A stretch of DNA of 64,000 nt from Zobellia nedashkovskayae (GCF_015330125.1 NZ_JADDXR010000002.1:3174685-3238684); one strand, 5' to 3'; numbered from the stretch's first letter, positions 28,607-38,764 are shown. Program-made: numbers and translations. Notes: generated by a model not told the origin, from the sequence alone.

Positions 28607-29884
28607 TTATTTTGTAAAATTGATGTAGATTGTACTTGTGTCTAAAACCTTCTTTTTATCTCCGCCTTTAGGTTTAATATTTGCCGTTAGTTTATAGGTT
28701 GTGTCTTCCATTAATTCCGACTCTAATTTTATAGTATAAGATAGGTATGCGTAGCCTGCATAGGCCTGTAGTGTTGTTTCAAGTATTTTTTCGTCTTTAG
28801 AATTGAATAATTTTAGCTCTATTTCTCGGTCTTTATTTGCTTGGTAGGTAAGGGGAATTTCAACAGTGTTCGACTCTTTTTGAGAGATCATGGCCGCATT
28901 GAACGATACATTTTCATTATAAAGTTTCAATCTGCTTTTAAACACGGCATTGGAATCATTGGCATCTACCAGTTTATAAGCCCTAACCCAATCATAGTAC
29001 ACTGTGTTTTTGCTTGGGTCGTTTAATTCCTCGGCAGTAGGAATTTCTATCCACGGAAAAGGATAGGTTTCACTCACTAAACGCATATACATAGGTTGGT
29101 CAAAAGGCTTATCCTTTACCTTGTCATAAAATTTTTGGTGTTTGGGTACCCGGTTGTTATAGTAGTAGCTGGCCGTACTTTCGTTTTGCCACCATCCACC
29201 GTAAATATTAAAATCTTCGGAGGTAAGTTTACTGTCTTCAAATTTTACTTGTGGGGCTCTGTAATCATGTTTTTCGCCATTGCAGTCCGTATACCAGAAA
29301 TGTGCGTTGGAGTGCATGCCACTAGCAAAGTAGCTTCCGCTAAAATCACCTTCACGACCAATAGATTCGTGAATATCCCATTCTAAGCCATATTTATCGC
29401 AATCATTAGGGCCTGTAAAATTATTAGAGCTAGAAAACCAAAATGTGGTGGACATGGTTGTAGCGGCAGCTTTTACCCGACATTCGTAATAACCAAATTG
29501 AGTCGATTTTTTTGAAACCACGGCGGCCCCTCCAACGTTAAAAGTAATATCTCTGCCGTAGGCATGAACTATGGTGTCCTTTTCAAGTTTTTTGCTTGTC
29601 ATTTTCAGAAAACCATCACCCACGGAAACCTGTGATGCCATAAAAAGTCCCGGTGGACGTCCAATCCAAGTGGGGTGGTGGTCATACCATTTTGTGGTGT
29701 CCAACTCGGTACCATTAAATTCATCTGAAAAATCAGGATTTAAAACCCATCGCTTACCCATAGGTGGTTTAGGTGGTCCTTGGCGAGATTCTTGTTCTGG
29801 TGAAATCGGAGTCTCTGGTGGTGCTTGGGCAAAGAGATTACCTGTTGTAAATGTGAAAATTAAAAAAGCTATTCTTATAATCAT
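28607..29884 (-). CDS. GH16 endo-beta-galactanase (agarase/porphyranase type)
   Basis: A signal peptide ends at LFAQ and is followed by a Pro-rich linker (about 21-41). The GH16 jelly roll spans about 45-305 and carries the beta-bulge catalytic motif E168-W-D170-I-H-E173, with Glu168 as nucleophile and Glu173 as acid/base. Many aromatic residues line the cleft (WYDHHPTW, GGWWQNES). Residues about 310-425 form an extra beta-sandwich with no sorting signal. The fold and neighbours (GH117, GH29, sulfatases) suggest an endo-enzyme cutting beta-1,4 galactose links in agar, porphyran or a related hybrid galactan; sequence alone cannot separate these. Confidence 0.92.
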   Translation of the reverse strand: MIIRIAFLIFTFTTGNLFAQAPPETPISPEQESRQGPPKPPMGKRWVLNPDFSDEFNGTELDTTKWYDHHPTWIGRPPGLFMASQVSVGDGFLKMTSKKLEKDTIVHAYGRDITFNVGGAAVVSKKSTQFGYYECRVKAAATTMSTTFWFSSSNNFTGPNDCDKYGLEWDIHESIGREGDFSGSYFASGMHSNAHFWYTDCNGEKHDYRAPQVKFEDSKLTSEDFNIYGGWWQNESTASYYYNNRVPKHQKFYDKVKDKPFDQPMYMRLVSETYPFPWIEIPTAEELNDPSKNTVYYDWVRAYKLVDANDSNAVFKSRLKLYNENVSFNAAMISQKESNTVEIPLTYQANKDREIELKLFNSKDEKILETTLQAYAGYAYLSYTIKLESELMEDTTYKLTANIKPKGGDKKKVLDTSTIYINFTK

Positions 29885-29992
29885 TGGAGTATTTTTTATT
29901 TTTCCGAGTCAATTCTTCCTTTGCTATTTGTAGGAGCATCGTTTTGGGTTTCATGAATATTACATTTAGGAATTGTTTTAATTAGTCTGGAT

Positions 29993-31561
29993 TCAATAAA
30001 ATTCCCAAAAACCATATTTCTCACCCTCAATATTTTCTTTGGTGTCACCTAATTCATTAGCTTTTTCTTTCATTTCTTTACGCATCGTTTTCACTTGTTC
30101 CGCATATTCAGGAAAGAAGGAAAGGTCATACACTTCCCAAGGGTCATTTTTTATATTGAATAGTTGGGTAACGCGGGAACCTTTTATGGTTTCTCCGTTC
30201 TTTTTATCATAATTATTGGCACGTACGTATTCAATTAATTTGTAATCCCCTGTTCTATAGGCGCGCTGAAATTGTTTGTATGCGTGATAGGTGTAATCCC
30301 GAAAACTGGTTTTCTCTTTATATATAACAGGTAATAGACTTTCCCCAGTTACAGAACTAGGCGCGTCAACTCCAATAAAATCGAATATGGTTGGGAAAAT
30401 ATCAAAATTGTAAGCGAAGGCCTCTCTTTTACTGCCCTTGTCCTTTATAAGGTTACCCGAGAAAACAAGTGGAATATGAACTCCGTCTTCATCATAAATA
30501 TTCTGTTTCCCCATCAGACCATGGTTTCCAACTGCAAGACCACTATCACCAGCAAAAACGATTAACGTATTCTCATAGGCACCGCTTTCTTTCAATGAAG
30601 CAATGACTTTACCAATTTGGTCATCTAGATGCGTAATAATGGCATAGTAATCAGAAAGTTCTTGTTTAGCAACTTCTGGTGTTCTTGGCCATTTAGCTAG
30701 TTCTTCGTCTCTAAGGAACATATCTCCATTGTCAAAAGGGTGTTGCTCCATATAAGAAGGAGGAAGTATAATGTCGTCAATAGGATACATGTCTTTGTAT
30801 TTCTGTGGAGCCTGTCTTGGGTCATGTGGTGCGTGAAAAGCTAAATACATGAAGAACGGGTCTTTCTTTTTATAGTCCGTAATAAACTTAGAAGCACTTT
30901 TAGCAAAGATTTCAGAGGTATGCGGGCCATTTTTCTCCGTACCGGACGGACCTCTTTTCTCATCTTTGGTTATCGTTCTACGAACCACTTTTCCGTTTTC
31001 ATCATATTCCAATAAGTAGCCGTCTTCAAATTTATAGTCACCATCTTTTTTCCAGTCCCACAAAGGCATACGAAAATGGTCGACTAGATATAAACCCCTG
31101 GACATAAGCCTATCTCCCGAATCAAAAGAGCGTGCCAAGGAAGCGTTATCTTGATGCCATTTTCCAACAATATGGGTGTTGTAATCTTGGCCTTGTAAAG
31201 CTTCGCCTATGCTTGTGTGTTCAGAAGGAATGCTGTGTCCTTGTCCTTCTAAATCAAACACGTTTCTCCCGGTTAACAACATGGCTCTACTTGGCACACA
31301 GGTAGCACCGGAAAAAGCACCCATTAGATAACCGTTGGAAAATGAAACTCCATCGGCAACCAAAGCATCCATATTTGGTGTTTTTACTTGCATCCCGCTT
31401 AAAGCATGAACACCTGAAAAACGATGGTCATCCGTATAGATAATAAGTACATTGGGCTGGTCTTTCTTTTTTGCTTTACGTTTTTGAGCACTAACAGGAA
31501 GTGCCAATAGCATGCTAAAAACAACTAAAAAGCAAAGGGAAAATCGATTTTTAAAATTCAT
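29993..31561 (-). CDS. Sulfatase, S1 family
   Basis: The ATG at 31561 is chosen: it begins a clear signal peptide (ending PVSAQ) and leaves 4 bases to the GH28 stop, whereas the longer frame from 31594 would overlap. The 522-residue protein has the metal motif IYTDDHRF, the formylglycine motif CVPSRAMLLTGR (Cys88), the conserved GKWH and the second metal site GDSGLAVGNHGLMGK. The C-terminus carries the usual YDLSFFPE element. It would hydrolyse sulfate esters of galactan oligomers after formylglycine formation. It belongs to the block D operon, between GH28 and GH16. Position specificity is unknown. Confidence 0.95.
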   Translation of the reverse strand: MNFKNRFSLCFLVVFSMLLALPVSAQKRKAKKKDQPNVLIIYTDDHRFSGVHALSGMQVKTPNMDALVADGVSFSNGYLMGAFSGATCVPSRAMLLTGRNVFDLEGQGHSIPSEHTSIGEALQGQDYNTHIVGKWHQDNASLARSFDSGDRLMSRGLYLVDHFRMPLWDWKKDGDYKFEDGYLLEYDENGKVVRRTITKDEKRGPSGTEKNGPHTSEIFAKSASKFITDYKKKDPFFMYLAFHAPHDPRQAPQKYKDMYPIDDIILPPSYMEQHPFDNGDMFLRDEELAKWPRTPEVAKQELSDYYAIITHLDDQIGKVIASLKESGAYENTLIVFAGDSGLAVGNHGLMGKQNIYDEDGVHIPLVFSGNLIKDKGSKREAFAYNFDIFPTIFDFIGVDAPSSVTGESLLPVIYKEKTSFRDYTYHAYKQFQRAYRTGDYKLIEYVRANNYDKKNGETIKGSRVTQLFNIKNDPWEVYDLSFFPEYAEQVKTMRKEMKEKANELGDTKENIEGEKYGFWEFY

Positions 31562-31565
31562 AAGG

Positions 31566-32954
31566 TTATTCAGATTGAATTGTATTTGTATCAACTAAAA
31601 TTTGAGCTTCTCTTTTGTCGTCACCGTTTAAAGTAAACACGACGTTGTTGGTTTGTATACTTTCTATATGTCTTCCGTACAGGCCGTAGGCGGGTAGTAT
31701 CTTAAAGAAACTGAATTCTGGGTATCTATCTACATCTTCCACAACTTTGGCCATGGTATCTTCTTCTGAGCCTCCTCCGGGGAGTTCCAATTCAATATTT
31801 TCTAAAGTTATTTTACCAACTTTATGGTCTGGAATTCCCGTAATTAATATGCCCGATGGTGGTTTTACCCTTGAGCTATCCAAAACCCGGGCGTTACCTT
31901 TAACATTTCTGATGACTACATTGGTAATAGAACCTACTTTTTGTTTTTTGGCATTACGGTAGGTGCGTAGGCGCTCTCCAAGACGAATGAAAATAGGCAT
32001 ATCTACTCTGTCCATATGGATCCCGTCTATAGTCACATCGTGAATGTTGGCACCATCTACACTTAAGATTTTTATTCCGCCACCTTTGGTATCATAAATC
32101 TGGCAGTTTTTAATGTCTATGTTGTACATATCTCCCATAGACTCGGTTCCGAACTTAATAGAACCCCAATCACTTCTGAGCTTGCAATCGCTAACTTGTA
32201 TGTTATAGGTAGGTTTTGGACTCGTAGTTTTAATGCAAATAGCATCATCGCCCGTGTTAATATCGCAATTTTTAATAACAGCGTCGTAACTGGAGTCCAA
32301 ATCTATGCCATCGTTATTCTTATGGGCGTGGCTGTAAATGGAAACGTTGTCCACCAAAATATCATTGGATTGATAGAAATGGCAAGTCCATGCAGCTGGT
32401 TGGCGTAAATGAACATCTTGTACTTTGATTTGAGAAGAATTTACAAACCGTAAAAGAAAAGGCCTATTTGAGCCAAAACCTTCGGTTTCGGTAATGTTCA
32501 GCTCCTTAATTTTCGCCTTTATATTTTTGGATAGAAAAGCTTCTCCGTTTCCATCAATAGTTCCCTTACCGGTTATGGCAATATTTGTGGCATTTTTTGC
32601 ACCAATAAGGCAATTGCCACGTTGTTGCCCAGTAGCATCTTCAAACGTATCTATACTCTGGTAATCTAATGGATTTGAACTTCCGATCAATTTTGCATCT
32701 TTAGCTATATGTAGGGTTACATTGTCTTTTAGGAGAAGTGTACCTGAAATGTAATCGCCGTCTTTAATAGTAACAGTGCCACCACCAGCAAGATTACAGG
32801 CATCAATAGCTTGTTGAATGCTTTTGGTATTTATTGTCTTACCATCGCCTATGGCACCATGATCGACAACGTTGTAACTGTCTGACTTTGAATTACAGCT
32901 TACCAATAGAATAAAGGTAATTAGGAGGCTTGCATAATGTAGTTTGGTTCTCAT
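31566..32954 (-). CDS. Divergent GH28 lipoprotein (polygalacturonase-like)
   Basis: This 462-residue lipoprotein (lipobox LVSC) is a right-handed beta-helix of the GH28 type: the start VVDHGAIGDGKTINTKSIQQ is diagnostic. The acidic catalytic pattern is kept as NNDGIDLD (213-220) and TGDDAIC (234-240). The usual G-H-G loop is replaced by DWGSIKFG (262-269) and the R-I-K motif by GGIKI, so residues that bind uronic acid carboxylates in pectinases are missing. A non-pectic substrate is therefore likely, fitting a galactan locus. The adjacent paralogue at 32956-34359 starts the pair, with a single base between the genes. Confidence 0.9.
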   Translation of the reverse strand: MRTKLHYASLLITFILLVSCNSKSDSYNVVDHGAIGDGKTINTKSIQQAIDACNLAGGGTVTIKDGDYISGTLLLKDNVTLHIAKDAKLIGSSNPLDYQSIDTFEDATGQQRGNCLIGAKNATNIAITGKGTIDGNGEAFLSKNIKAKIKELNITETEGFGSNRPFLLRFVNSSQIKVQDVHLRQPAAWTCHFYQSNDILVDNVSIYSHAHKNNDGIDLDSSYDAVIKNCDINTGDDAICIKTTSPKPTYNIQVSDCKLRSDWGSIKFGTESMGDMYNIDIKNCQIYDTKGGGIKILSVDGANIHDVTIDGIHMDRVDMPIFIRLGERLRTYRNAKKQKVGSITNVVIRNVKGNARVLDSSRVKPPSGILITGIPDHKVGKITLENIELELPGGGSEEDTMAKVVEDVDRYPEFSFFKILPAYGLYGRHIESIQTNNVVFTLNGDDKREAQILVDTNTIQSE

Positions 32955-32955
32955 T

Positions 32956-34359
32956 TTAGTTGCTCTGGATTTGGTTCTTTGAGATATTTTTTTTGTTTAG
33001 GAAAACTCTATTTATTTCGCTATTTGTAACGTTTTTTAGAACAATTGGGGCTCTTTTGTCTTCTCTTATAGTCTTAATGCTGAAATTTTCAACCACCAAC
33101 CCATCTATATGCCGAGCATAAAGTCCAGAAGCGGGTAGGGTACCCACTAAACTGAATTCTGGCCACCAACCATTGAGTACTTCTTGGGTGTATTCTTTGA
33201 TGTCCGTTTTTTGCGCATCTGCAGCAGTACCTCCACCAGAAACTACAAATTGAACATCCTTAATAGTGATATCTTCAATTTGATGCTCTGGAAAACCGGT
33301 TAAAAAGAAAGCAGAGTTTTTATCAAGGTTGGAATTATCTACCACAATATTGCTAAAGCTAAAGTTGTGCATGCTTTTTAGCGGCTCAAATTGGCCCTCA
33401 GGGGTATCAACGGATGCAATTTGTTGGGCGAACGTCATAAAAATAGGTCTTGGCACATTTTCCATAACCAAATTACTGAAGACCATATTTTTCATTTCGC
33501 CTCCTTCGCATTGTTGAATCTTAAGTCCCGAATCCTGAATATCCTTAAAAGTACAGTTGGTAACGGTAACCGATTCTATATTTCCGCGAGATAGTAGTCC
33601 TATGCGCATTCCGCCCCATTTTGTGCTAAAATGGCAATTGCTTACCGTGATGTTTTTACAAGGTTTATCCGGTCTTGAGGCTTGCAGGCAAATACTATCA
33701 TCACTATTATCAAAATTACTATTGTTCACGCGCACGTTTGTACATCCATCAAAATCCAGCCCGTCTCCGTTATTGTTTACGCGACTTATGATGTTGATTC
33801 CGCTCACCGAAATATTATCACAGTAGAGCCAAGCTGAGGTCCATGCCGCAGGATTGATTAAGGTAATATCATTTAAATGAATGTCTTTTACGTTTACAAA
33901 CCGAATCATCATAGGTCTGCCTCCTTTTTTCTTGGTGAAGTTTTCTTTGTGTCCATTCCCGTCAATAGTTCCATACCCTTCAATGGCGATGGAACGTGCG
34001 TCTTTGGCAAAAATCAAGCAACGGTCCATGTGAGGTTCGTTCTTGTACATATTCTTATGGGTGTCCGTGGCATAATCCTCATAATTAGGACTCCCAAGAA
34101 GCGTTGCTCCATTCTCAATATGAAGGGTAACAAAATCCTTAAGATAGATAGTGCCGATTACAACCGTTTTTCCTGAGGGAATAATCACCTTTCCTCCGCC
34201 GTTTTTTGTACAGGCATCAATGGCTTTCTGAACCGCTTTGGTGTCTATGGTGGTGCCATCGGCCTTTGCGCCGTAATCTAACACGTTAAAGTCTGTGGCA
34301 TATGACTGTAAATGAAAAAGTAAGCCGATTATAAAAGGGATTAGGATTTTGATTTTCAT
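32956..34359 (-). CDS. Divergent GH28 enzyme (polygalacturonase-like), paralogue of the next gene
   Basis: The 467-residue protein has a signal peptide ending near SYAT and the GH28 opening FNVLDYGAKADGTTIDTKAVQ. The beta-helix keeps acidic residues as NNNGDGLDFD (about 195-204) and NSDDSIC (218-224). As in its neighbour, the G-H-G loop reads KWGGMRIG (247-254) and R-I-K is missing. The two GH28 proteins share the same altered active-site pattern but differ widely elsewhere, so the duplication is not recent. This one is periplasmic or secreted, the other membrane-anchored. The gene follows GH2 by 8 bases in the block D operon. Confidence 0.9.
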   Translation of the reverse strand: MKIKILIPFIIGLLFHLQSYATDFNVLDYGAKADGTTIDTKAVQKAIDACTKNGGGKVIIPSGKTVVIGTIYLKDFVTLHIENGATLLGSPNYEDYATDTHKNMYKNEPHMDRCLIFAKDARSIAIEGYGTIDGNGHKENFTKKKGGRPMMIRFVNVKDIHLNDITLINPAAWTSAWLYCDNISVSGINIISRVNNNGDGLDFDGCTNVRVNNSNFDNSDDSICLQASRPDKPCKNITVSNCHFSTKWGGMRIGLLSRGNIESVTVTNCTFKDIQDSGLKIQQCEGGEMKNMVFSNLVMENVPRPIFMTFAQQIASVDTPEGQFEPLKSMHNFSFSNIVVDNSNLDKNSAFFLTGFPEHQIEDITIKDVQFVVSGGGTAADAQKTDIKEYTQEVLNGWWPEFSLVGTLPASGLYARHIDGLVVENFSIKTIREDKRAPIVLKNVTNSEINRVFLNKKNISKNQIQSN

Positions 34360-34367
34360 TTAAGTTT

Positions 34368-36845
34368 TTATTTTGAACTAATGGTTATTGTATTGGTTTT
34401 TAATCCGTTAGAAGTAGCAGAAATTGTGATGTTTCCGGCAGCCTCGGTAGATTTCACTACGAGTAAACATTTTCCGTTAAATGCTTTGATATTAGTATCT
34501 TGAAACGACTCTAAAGAAGCTGGGTTTCCATTACCTACAGCGGCAAGACTTCCTGCTCCTTCTATGGTGAATTGTACTTGGTTATCAGCATTAGGAATAA
34601 GGTTTCCATCCGCATCTGTTATATCAACTTCAATAAAAGAAAGGTCTTTTCCGTCTGCGGTAATTTCCGTACGGTCTGCTGTTAAGCGTATTTTTGATGC
34701 TTTTTTAGCTGTTTTAATAACTTTTTCAGCAACAGCTTTTCCGTCTTTATAACCAATTACTTTTAAGCTTCCCGGTTGGTAAGGAACATTCCAACTCAAC
34801 CTGTATTTTGAAGTATACATTCCTTTTTCAAATCCACGGAATTCCGCTGGAATATCGGTAGTATCAACTCCTTTTACCTTTTTGCCCAAAGATTTCCCGT
34901 TTACGATCAATTCTACTTCATCACAATTGGTATAGGCATAAACTGGAATTTCTTCACCTTCTTTTCCTTCCCAATTCCAGTGTGGCAGTACGTGAACCAT
35001 AGGTTCTGTAGTCCATTGGCTTTGGTAGAGGTAGTATCTGTCTTTTGGAAATCCACATAAATCTACAGGAGCAAAATAAGAGGCGTGTACTGGCCAGTCA
35101 GCATTCCAATATCCATCTGTAGAATTATCGCGACCACCGTAAGGCGTGGGTTCACCAAGATAATCGAAGCCCGTCCACATGAATTCACCTAAAAATGTAG
35201 GGTTTTCTGCCTGCACATCAAACTCAACATCAGGAGGATATGCCCATGGAGGACCAACAGTTACGTCATAACTAGAAACTTCCAACGTTTCCTTCTTATG
35301 GTCATGCGTAATAGGTAGGGCATAGGTACCTCGGCTACTAGTCTGCGATGAGGTTTCAGAACCGTAAACAATTATATCAGGGTTTTCTCTTATCACTTCC
35401 CCGTAATCAAAAGGCTTATAGTTTAAACCTACAATATCTATCTGATAGGCTAATTTGTTTTTGAATGCTCCCGGGTAATTATTGAAACCTGCGGTAGTTG
35501 GTCTGGTATGATCTTCATCATGGCAGATGTCATTCAGCATTTTGGCGACTTTCCAACCGTCTTTTTCGCGCTGCTCTATAATTTCGTTTCCGATACTCCA
35601 CATGATTACGGAAGGATGGTTACGGTCTCTTTTTATCATATCCCTTAAATCGCGCTCATGCCATTCGTCAAAAAACTTGTTATACCCATTAATGACTTTT
35701 GGTATTTTCCATTCATCAAAAGCTTCGTCCAATACTACAATACCTAATTTATCACAGATTTGAAGCATTTCGGGCGATGGTGGGTTATGACTTGTACGCA
35801 AGGCATTCACGCCCATACTTTGCATAATTTGTATTTGGCGTTCAGTAGCCCTATAATTTACAGCCCCTCCTAAAGGACCGAGGTCGTGGTGCATACATAC
35901 ACCCTTGAATTCAACTGGTTCTTCATTCAATAGAAATCCTTCTTTGGCATCAAAAGAAATACTACGAATACCCAGTGTGCTTTTAAACTCATCTATAACT
36001 ATGTTCCCTTTTTTCACTTGGGTGACAACATCATATAAATATGGATTCTCAACTCCCCATCGTTTGGGATTGTTAACTATGATTTCATCTATAATAACTT
36101 TCTCCGAAGATTTTTCTAGTCCGATTTTTTGACTGCTGGAGGCTATTACGTTATTGAGTCCGTCAATTATTTTGGTTTCTAGCGTTACCGAAGCTTTCTT
36201 TTCATCGGCATTCTTTACCGTAGTCTCAATTTTTACCGTAGCCTTTTCATTGCTTACCTCGGGTGTAGTAATGTAAGTTCCCCAAAACGGAATGTGGACC
36301 GGATTATTTATTTTTAGATAGGTATTTCTATAGATGCCAGCACCTGAATACCAACGGGAGGCCAAATCTTCTGGGGCAACCCTAACAGCAATGACATTGT
36401 CCTCTCCAAATTTAATATATGGTGTTAAATCCAGTTCAAAACCCATATAACCAAAAGGACGTTCGCCAATATACGCTCCATTTATGTAAACACGGCTATT
36501 ATTCATTACACCATCAAATAAAACAGCTATTTGCTGAGCTGCATATTTCTTGTCTATGGTAAAATGTTTACGGTACCAAGCAGTTCCGTGTACCGGTAAA
36601 CCACCTGTACGAGCATTGTATTTTTTATCAAAAGGACCTTCAATGGCCCAATCGTGCGGTAAATTAAGCTTGCGCCAAGCACCATCTTTAAAAGTGGACT
36701 TTTCAGCTCCAGAAGGATCACCCTTTTGAAAGAGCCAACCGCTATTAAAGGATACATCACCATTTGTAGCTTCAGAATTCAGTTGTGCAAAAGAAAAACT
36801 GAATTGTAGTAAAAGGATAAATAGAAAGCTTTTTCTCAACATCAT
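34368..36845 (-). CDS. GH2 beta-galactosidase-like enzyme
   Basis: This 825-residue exported protein (signal ending SFAQ) has the full GH2 layout: jelly roll (about 30-185), Ig-like domain (195-290), TIM barrel (295-600), then DUF4982-like and Ig-like C-terminal domains. The acid/base is present in NHPSVIMWSIGNE (Glu421), and the nucleophile in VYGSETSSQ (Glu497); GEFMWTGFDYLGEP closes the site. Unlike the GH2 at 18660-21575 it should be an active retaining beta-galactosidase-type enzyme, acting on non-reducing beta-galactose of agar or porphyran oligomers. It is the first gene of the block D operon; the divergent GH29 gene starts 363 bases away. Confidence 0.93.
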   Translation of the reverse strand: MMLRKSFLFILLLQFSFSFAQLNSEATNGDVSFNSGWLFQKGDPSGAEKSTFKDGAWRKLNLPHDWAIEGPFDKKYNARTGGLPVHGTAWYRKHFTIDKKYAAQQIAVLFDGVMNNSRVYINGAYIGERPFGYMGFELDLTPYIKFGEDNVIAVRVAPEDLASRWYSGAGIYRNTYLKINNPVHIPFWGTYITTPEVSNEKATVKIETTVKNADEKKASVTLETKIIDGLNNVIASSSQKIGLEKSSEKVIIDEIIVNNPKRWGVENPYLYDVVTQVKKGNIVIDEFKSTLGIRSISFDAKEGFLLNEEPVEFKGVCMHHDLGPLGGAVNYRATERQIQIMQSMGVNALRTSHNPPSPEMLQICDKLGIVVLDEAFDEWKIPKVINGYNKFFDEWHERDLRDMIKRDRNHPSVIMWSIGNEIIEQREKDGWKVAKMLNDICHDEDHTRPTTAGFNNYPGAFKNKLAYQIDIVGLNYKPFDYGEVIRENPDIIVYGSETSSQTSSRGTYALPITHDHKKETLEVSSYDVTVGPPWAYPPDVEFDVQAENPTFLGEFMWTGFDYLGEPTPYGGRDNSTDGYWNADWPVHASYFAPVDLCGFPKDRYYLYQSQWTTEPMVHVLPHWNWEGKEGEEIPVYAYTNCDEVELIVNGKSLGKKVKGVDTTDIPAEFRGFEKGMYTSKYRLSWNVPYQPGSLKVIGYKDGKAVAEKVIKTAKKASKIRLTADRTEITADGKDLSFIEVDITDADGNLIPNADNQVQFTIEGAGSLAAVGNGNPASLESFQDTNIKAFNGKCLLVVKSTEAAGNITISATSNGLKTNTITISSK

Positions 36846-37013
36846 ATTTGCGTTAATAATTATAGTGGTGAAAGTCTAAAATAATTCTCTGGCAAAAGAC
36901 CACGAACAGCTGAAAGAATAGAACAGATGGTTTTTTTTAGAGAAGCTTGGATAAGTTAATCTAAAATTTAGGGTGTCACAGAGTAAACATTGAGATTTAT
37001 GAGAGATTAAGGT

Positions 37014-37044
37014 TTGTCAATGTATTGTCTAGTTTTTAGGTTTG
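37014..37044 (+). promoter_or_regulatory. Bacteroidota-type promoter for the plus-strand GH29
   Basis: TTG at 37014-37016, a 20-base spacer and TAGGTTTG at 37037-37044 match the -33/-7 consensus (TTG, TAnnTTTG) well. This predicts a leader of about 155 bases before the ATG at 37208. A single TCTAGT half-site (37028-37033) lies between the two boxes. The remainder of the 36846-37207 interval must also contain the block D promoter on the other strand, which I could not recognise. Confidence 0.5.
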
Positions 37045-37207
37045 TCATAAACGAATAGCAGCATGAAGGTTGCTTGAAAAATCATGAGTAAATGTCCATT
37101 TGTTATAATCTTTAGCACATTCGTGGCTCGCAGATGAATCATAAAATTAGAATTTAGCAACTTCTAATAGGGCGAAATAAACAGGTATCGTCAATAACAA
37201 CCACACT

Positions 37208-38764
37208 ATGAATTTTAAACATTTAGCGGCACTCTCAGTCGCCATTATCTGTATAGCTTCTTGCGGTAGCTCGGATAAAAAAAATCAAAAAGACACGGCT
37301 CAATTGAAAGCTGCGGACACCACTAAGGTGTTTGAGGCCAATTGGGAATCTATCAAGAAAAACTATAAAGACCCTAAATGGTTTACTGATGATAAGTTCG
37401 GAATTTTTATTCACTGGGGCGCCTATTCGGTTCCTGCTTTTGGTTCGGAATGGTATCCTAGAAAGATGTATATGGATACGGCTACTTTTTCTGCGACACT
37501 AAAAAAAGGTAAGAAAGGACCTAATGCAACCTATACACACCATAAAAAGACGTGGGGAGACCAAAAGGAATTTGGTTACAAAGATTTTATACCCATGTTC
37601 AAGGCCGAAAAATTTGATGCTAAGGAATGGATCGACCTATTTAAAAAATCTGGAGCTAAATATGTAGTTCCTGTAGCGGATCACCATGATGGTTTTGCGA
37701 TGTATAAGTCTAATACCACACGATGGAATTCATTTGATATGGGACCAAAAAGAGATGTATTGGGCGAACTTTTTAAGGAAGGTAAGGCTCAGGGCCTAAA
37801 AATGGGAGCTTCTTCTCACTTTGCCTTTAACTGGTCTTTTTATAACAAAAAAGACAAGTTTGATACGGTTGACCCAGAGTATGCCGATTTATATTCCAGT
37901 AAAGGAAAAGATTTAAATGAGCCGGTTTCCGAAGAATTCAAAGAACGTTGGTGGAAAAGGACAATTGATTTGGTGGACACTTACCAACCAGATATTCTCT
38001 ATTTTGATTTTTATGTAGATATTGAGGATTTTACGGACTTAAGACCAAAATTAGCAGCATACTATTATAATAAGGGCCGCGAGTGGGGTAAAGAAGTTTT
38101 AATTAATGATAAGAATTTTGGTCATGAGGCATTTCCTGAAGGAACTGTAATCTATGATTTAGAAAGAGGAAAACTTCCGGGTATTAGAAAATTACCTTGG
38201 CAGACCGATACTTCAATTGGTAAAAACTCTTGGTCTCACGTTACCAATTGGGATTCAAAAACGCCCAATCAGTTAATAGATGATTTGGTAGATATCGTTT
38301 CTAAAAACGGAAATCTATTATTAAATGTAGGTCCTAAAGCCGATGGAACTATTCCTGATGACCAAAAAGAGATTCTGTTGCAAATAGGAGATTGGCTTGC
38401 TACAAATGGAGATGCCATCTACGATACAAGATATTGGAAAACTTTTGGAGAAGGTCCAACAGAGGTTAAAAAAGGACATCATTCCGAAGGAAAAAACAAG
38501 GATTTTACAGGACAAGATATCAGGTTTACTCAAAAAGGGGATAAGCTATATGCCATTATGTTGGCTTGGCCAGAAAATGGTAAGATTGATATTGAGTCCT
38601 TGGGAAGCGCCAATGCATTTGCGGAAGGTGTAGACATCAAAGGAGTTAAATTATTGGGTAGTGATGCTAAAATTGATTTTGAGCAGACAGAAGAAGCACT
38701 ATCGATTAAGAAATTAGGTGAAAAATCGGGCGAGTACGCCCATGTGTTAGAGATTTCAATTTAA
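37208..38764 (+). CDS. GH29 alpha-L-fucosidase/galactosidase-like lipoprotein
   Basis: The 518-residue protein is a lipoprotein (lipobox IASC). The GH29 barrel shows KFGIFIHWGAYSVPAFGSEWYP, the substrate motif ADHHDGFAMY (157-166) and the nucleophile strand PDILYFDFYVD with Asp267. Later come NGNLLLNVGPKADGTIPDDQ and a C-terminal beta-sandwich, as in broad-specificity GH29 enzymes. It is the only PUL enzyme on the plus strand and has its own promoter. With the porphyran precedent, alpha-L-galactose (possibly after 6-desulfation) or L-fucose are candidate substrates. Transcription ends at the hairpin at 38805-38840 or at the larger one that follows. Confidence 0.93.
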   Translation: MNFKHLAALSVAIICIASCGSSDKKNQKDTAQLKAADTTKVFEANWESIKKNYKDPKWFTDDKFGIFIHWGAYSVPAFGSEWYPRKMYMDTATFSATLKKGKKGPNATYTHHKKTWGDQKEFGYKDFIPMFKAEKFDAKEWIDLFKKSGAKYVVPVADHHDGFAMYKSNTTRWNSFDMGPKRDVLGELFKEGKAQGLKMGASSHFAFNWSFYNKKDKFDTVDPEYADLYSSKGKDLNEPVSEEFKERWWKRTIDLVDTYQPDILYFDFYVDIEDFTDLRPKLAAYYYNKGREWGKEVLINDKNFGHEAFPEGTVIYDLERGKLPGIRKLPWQTDTSIGKNSWSHVTNWDSKTPNQLIDDLVDIVSKNGNLLLNVGPKADGTIPDDQKEILLQIGDWLATNGDAIYDTRYWKTFGEGPTEVKKGHHSEGKNKDFTGQDIRFTQKGDKLYAIMLAWPENGKIDIESLGSANAFAEGVDIKGVKLLGSDAKIDFEQTEEALSIKKLGEKSGEYAHVLEISI

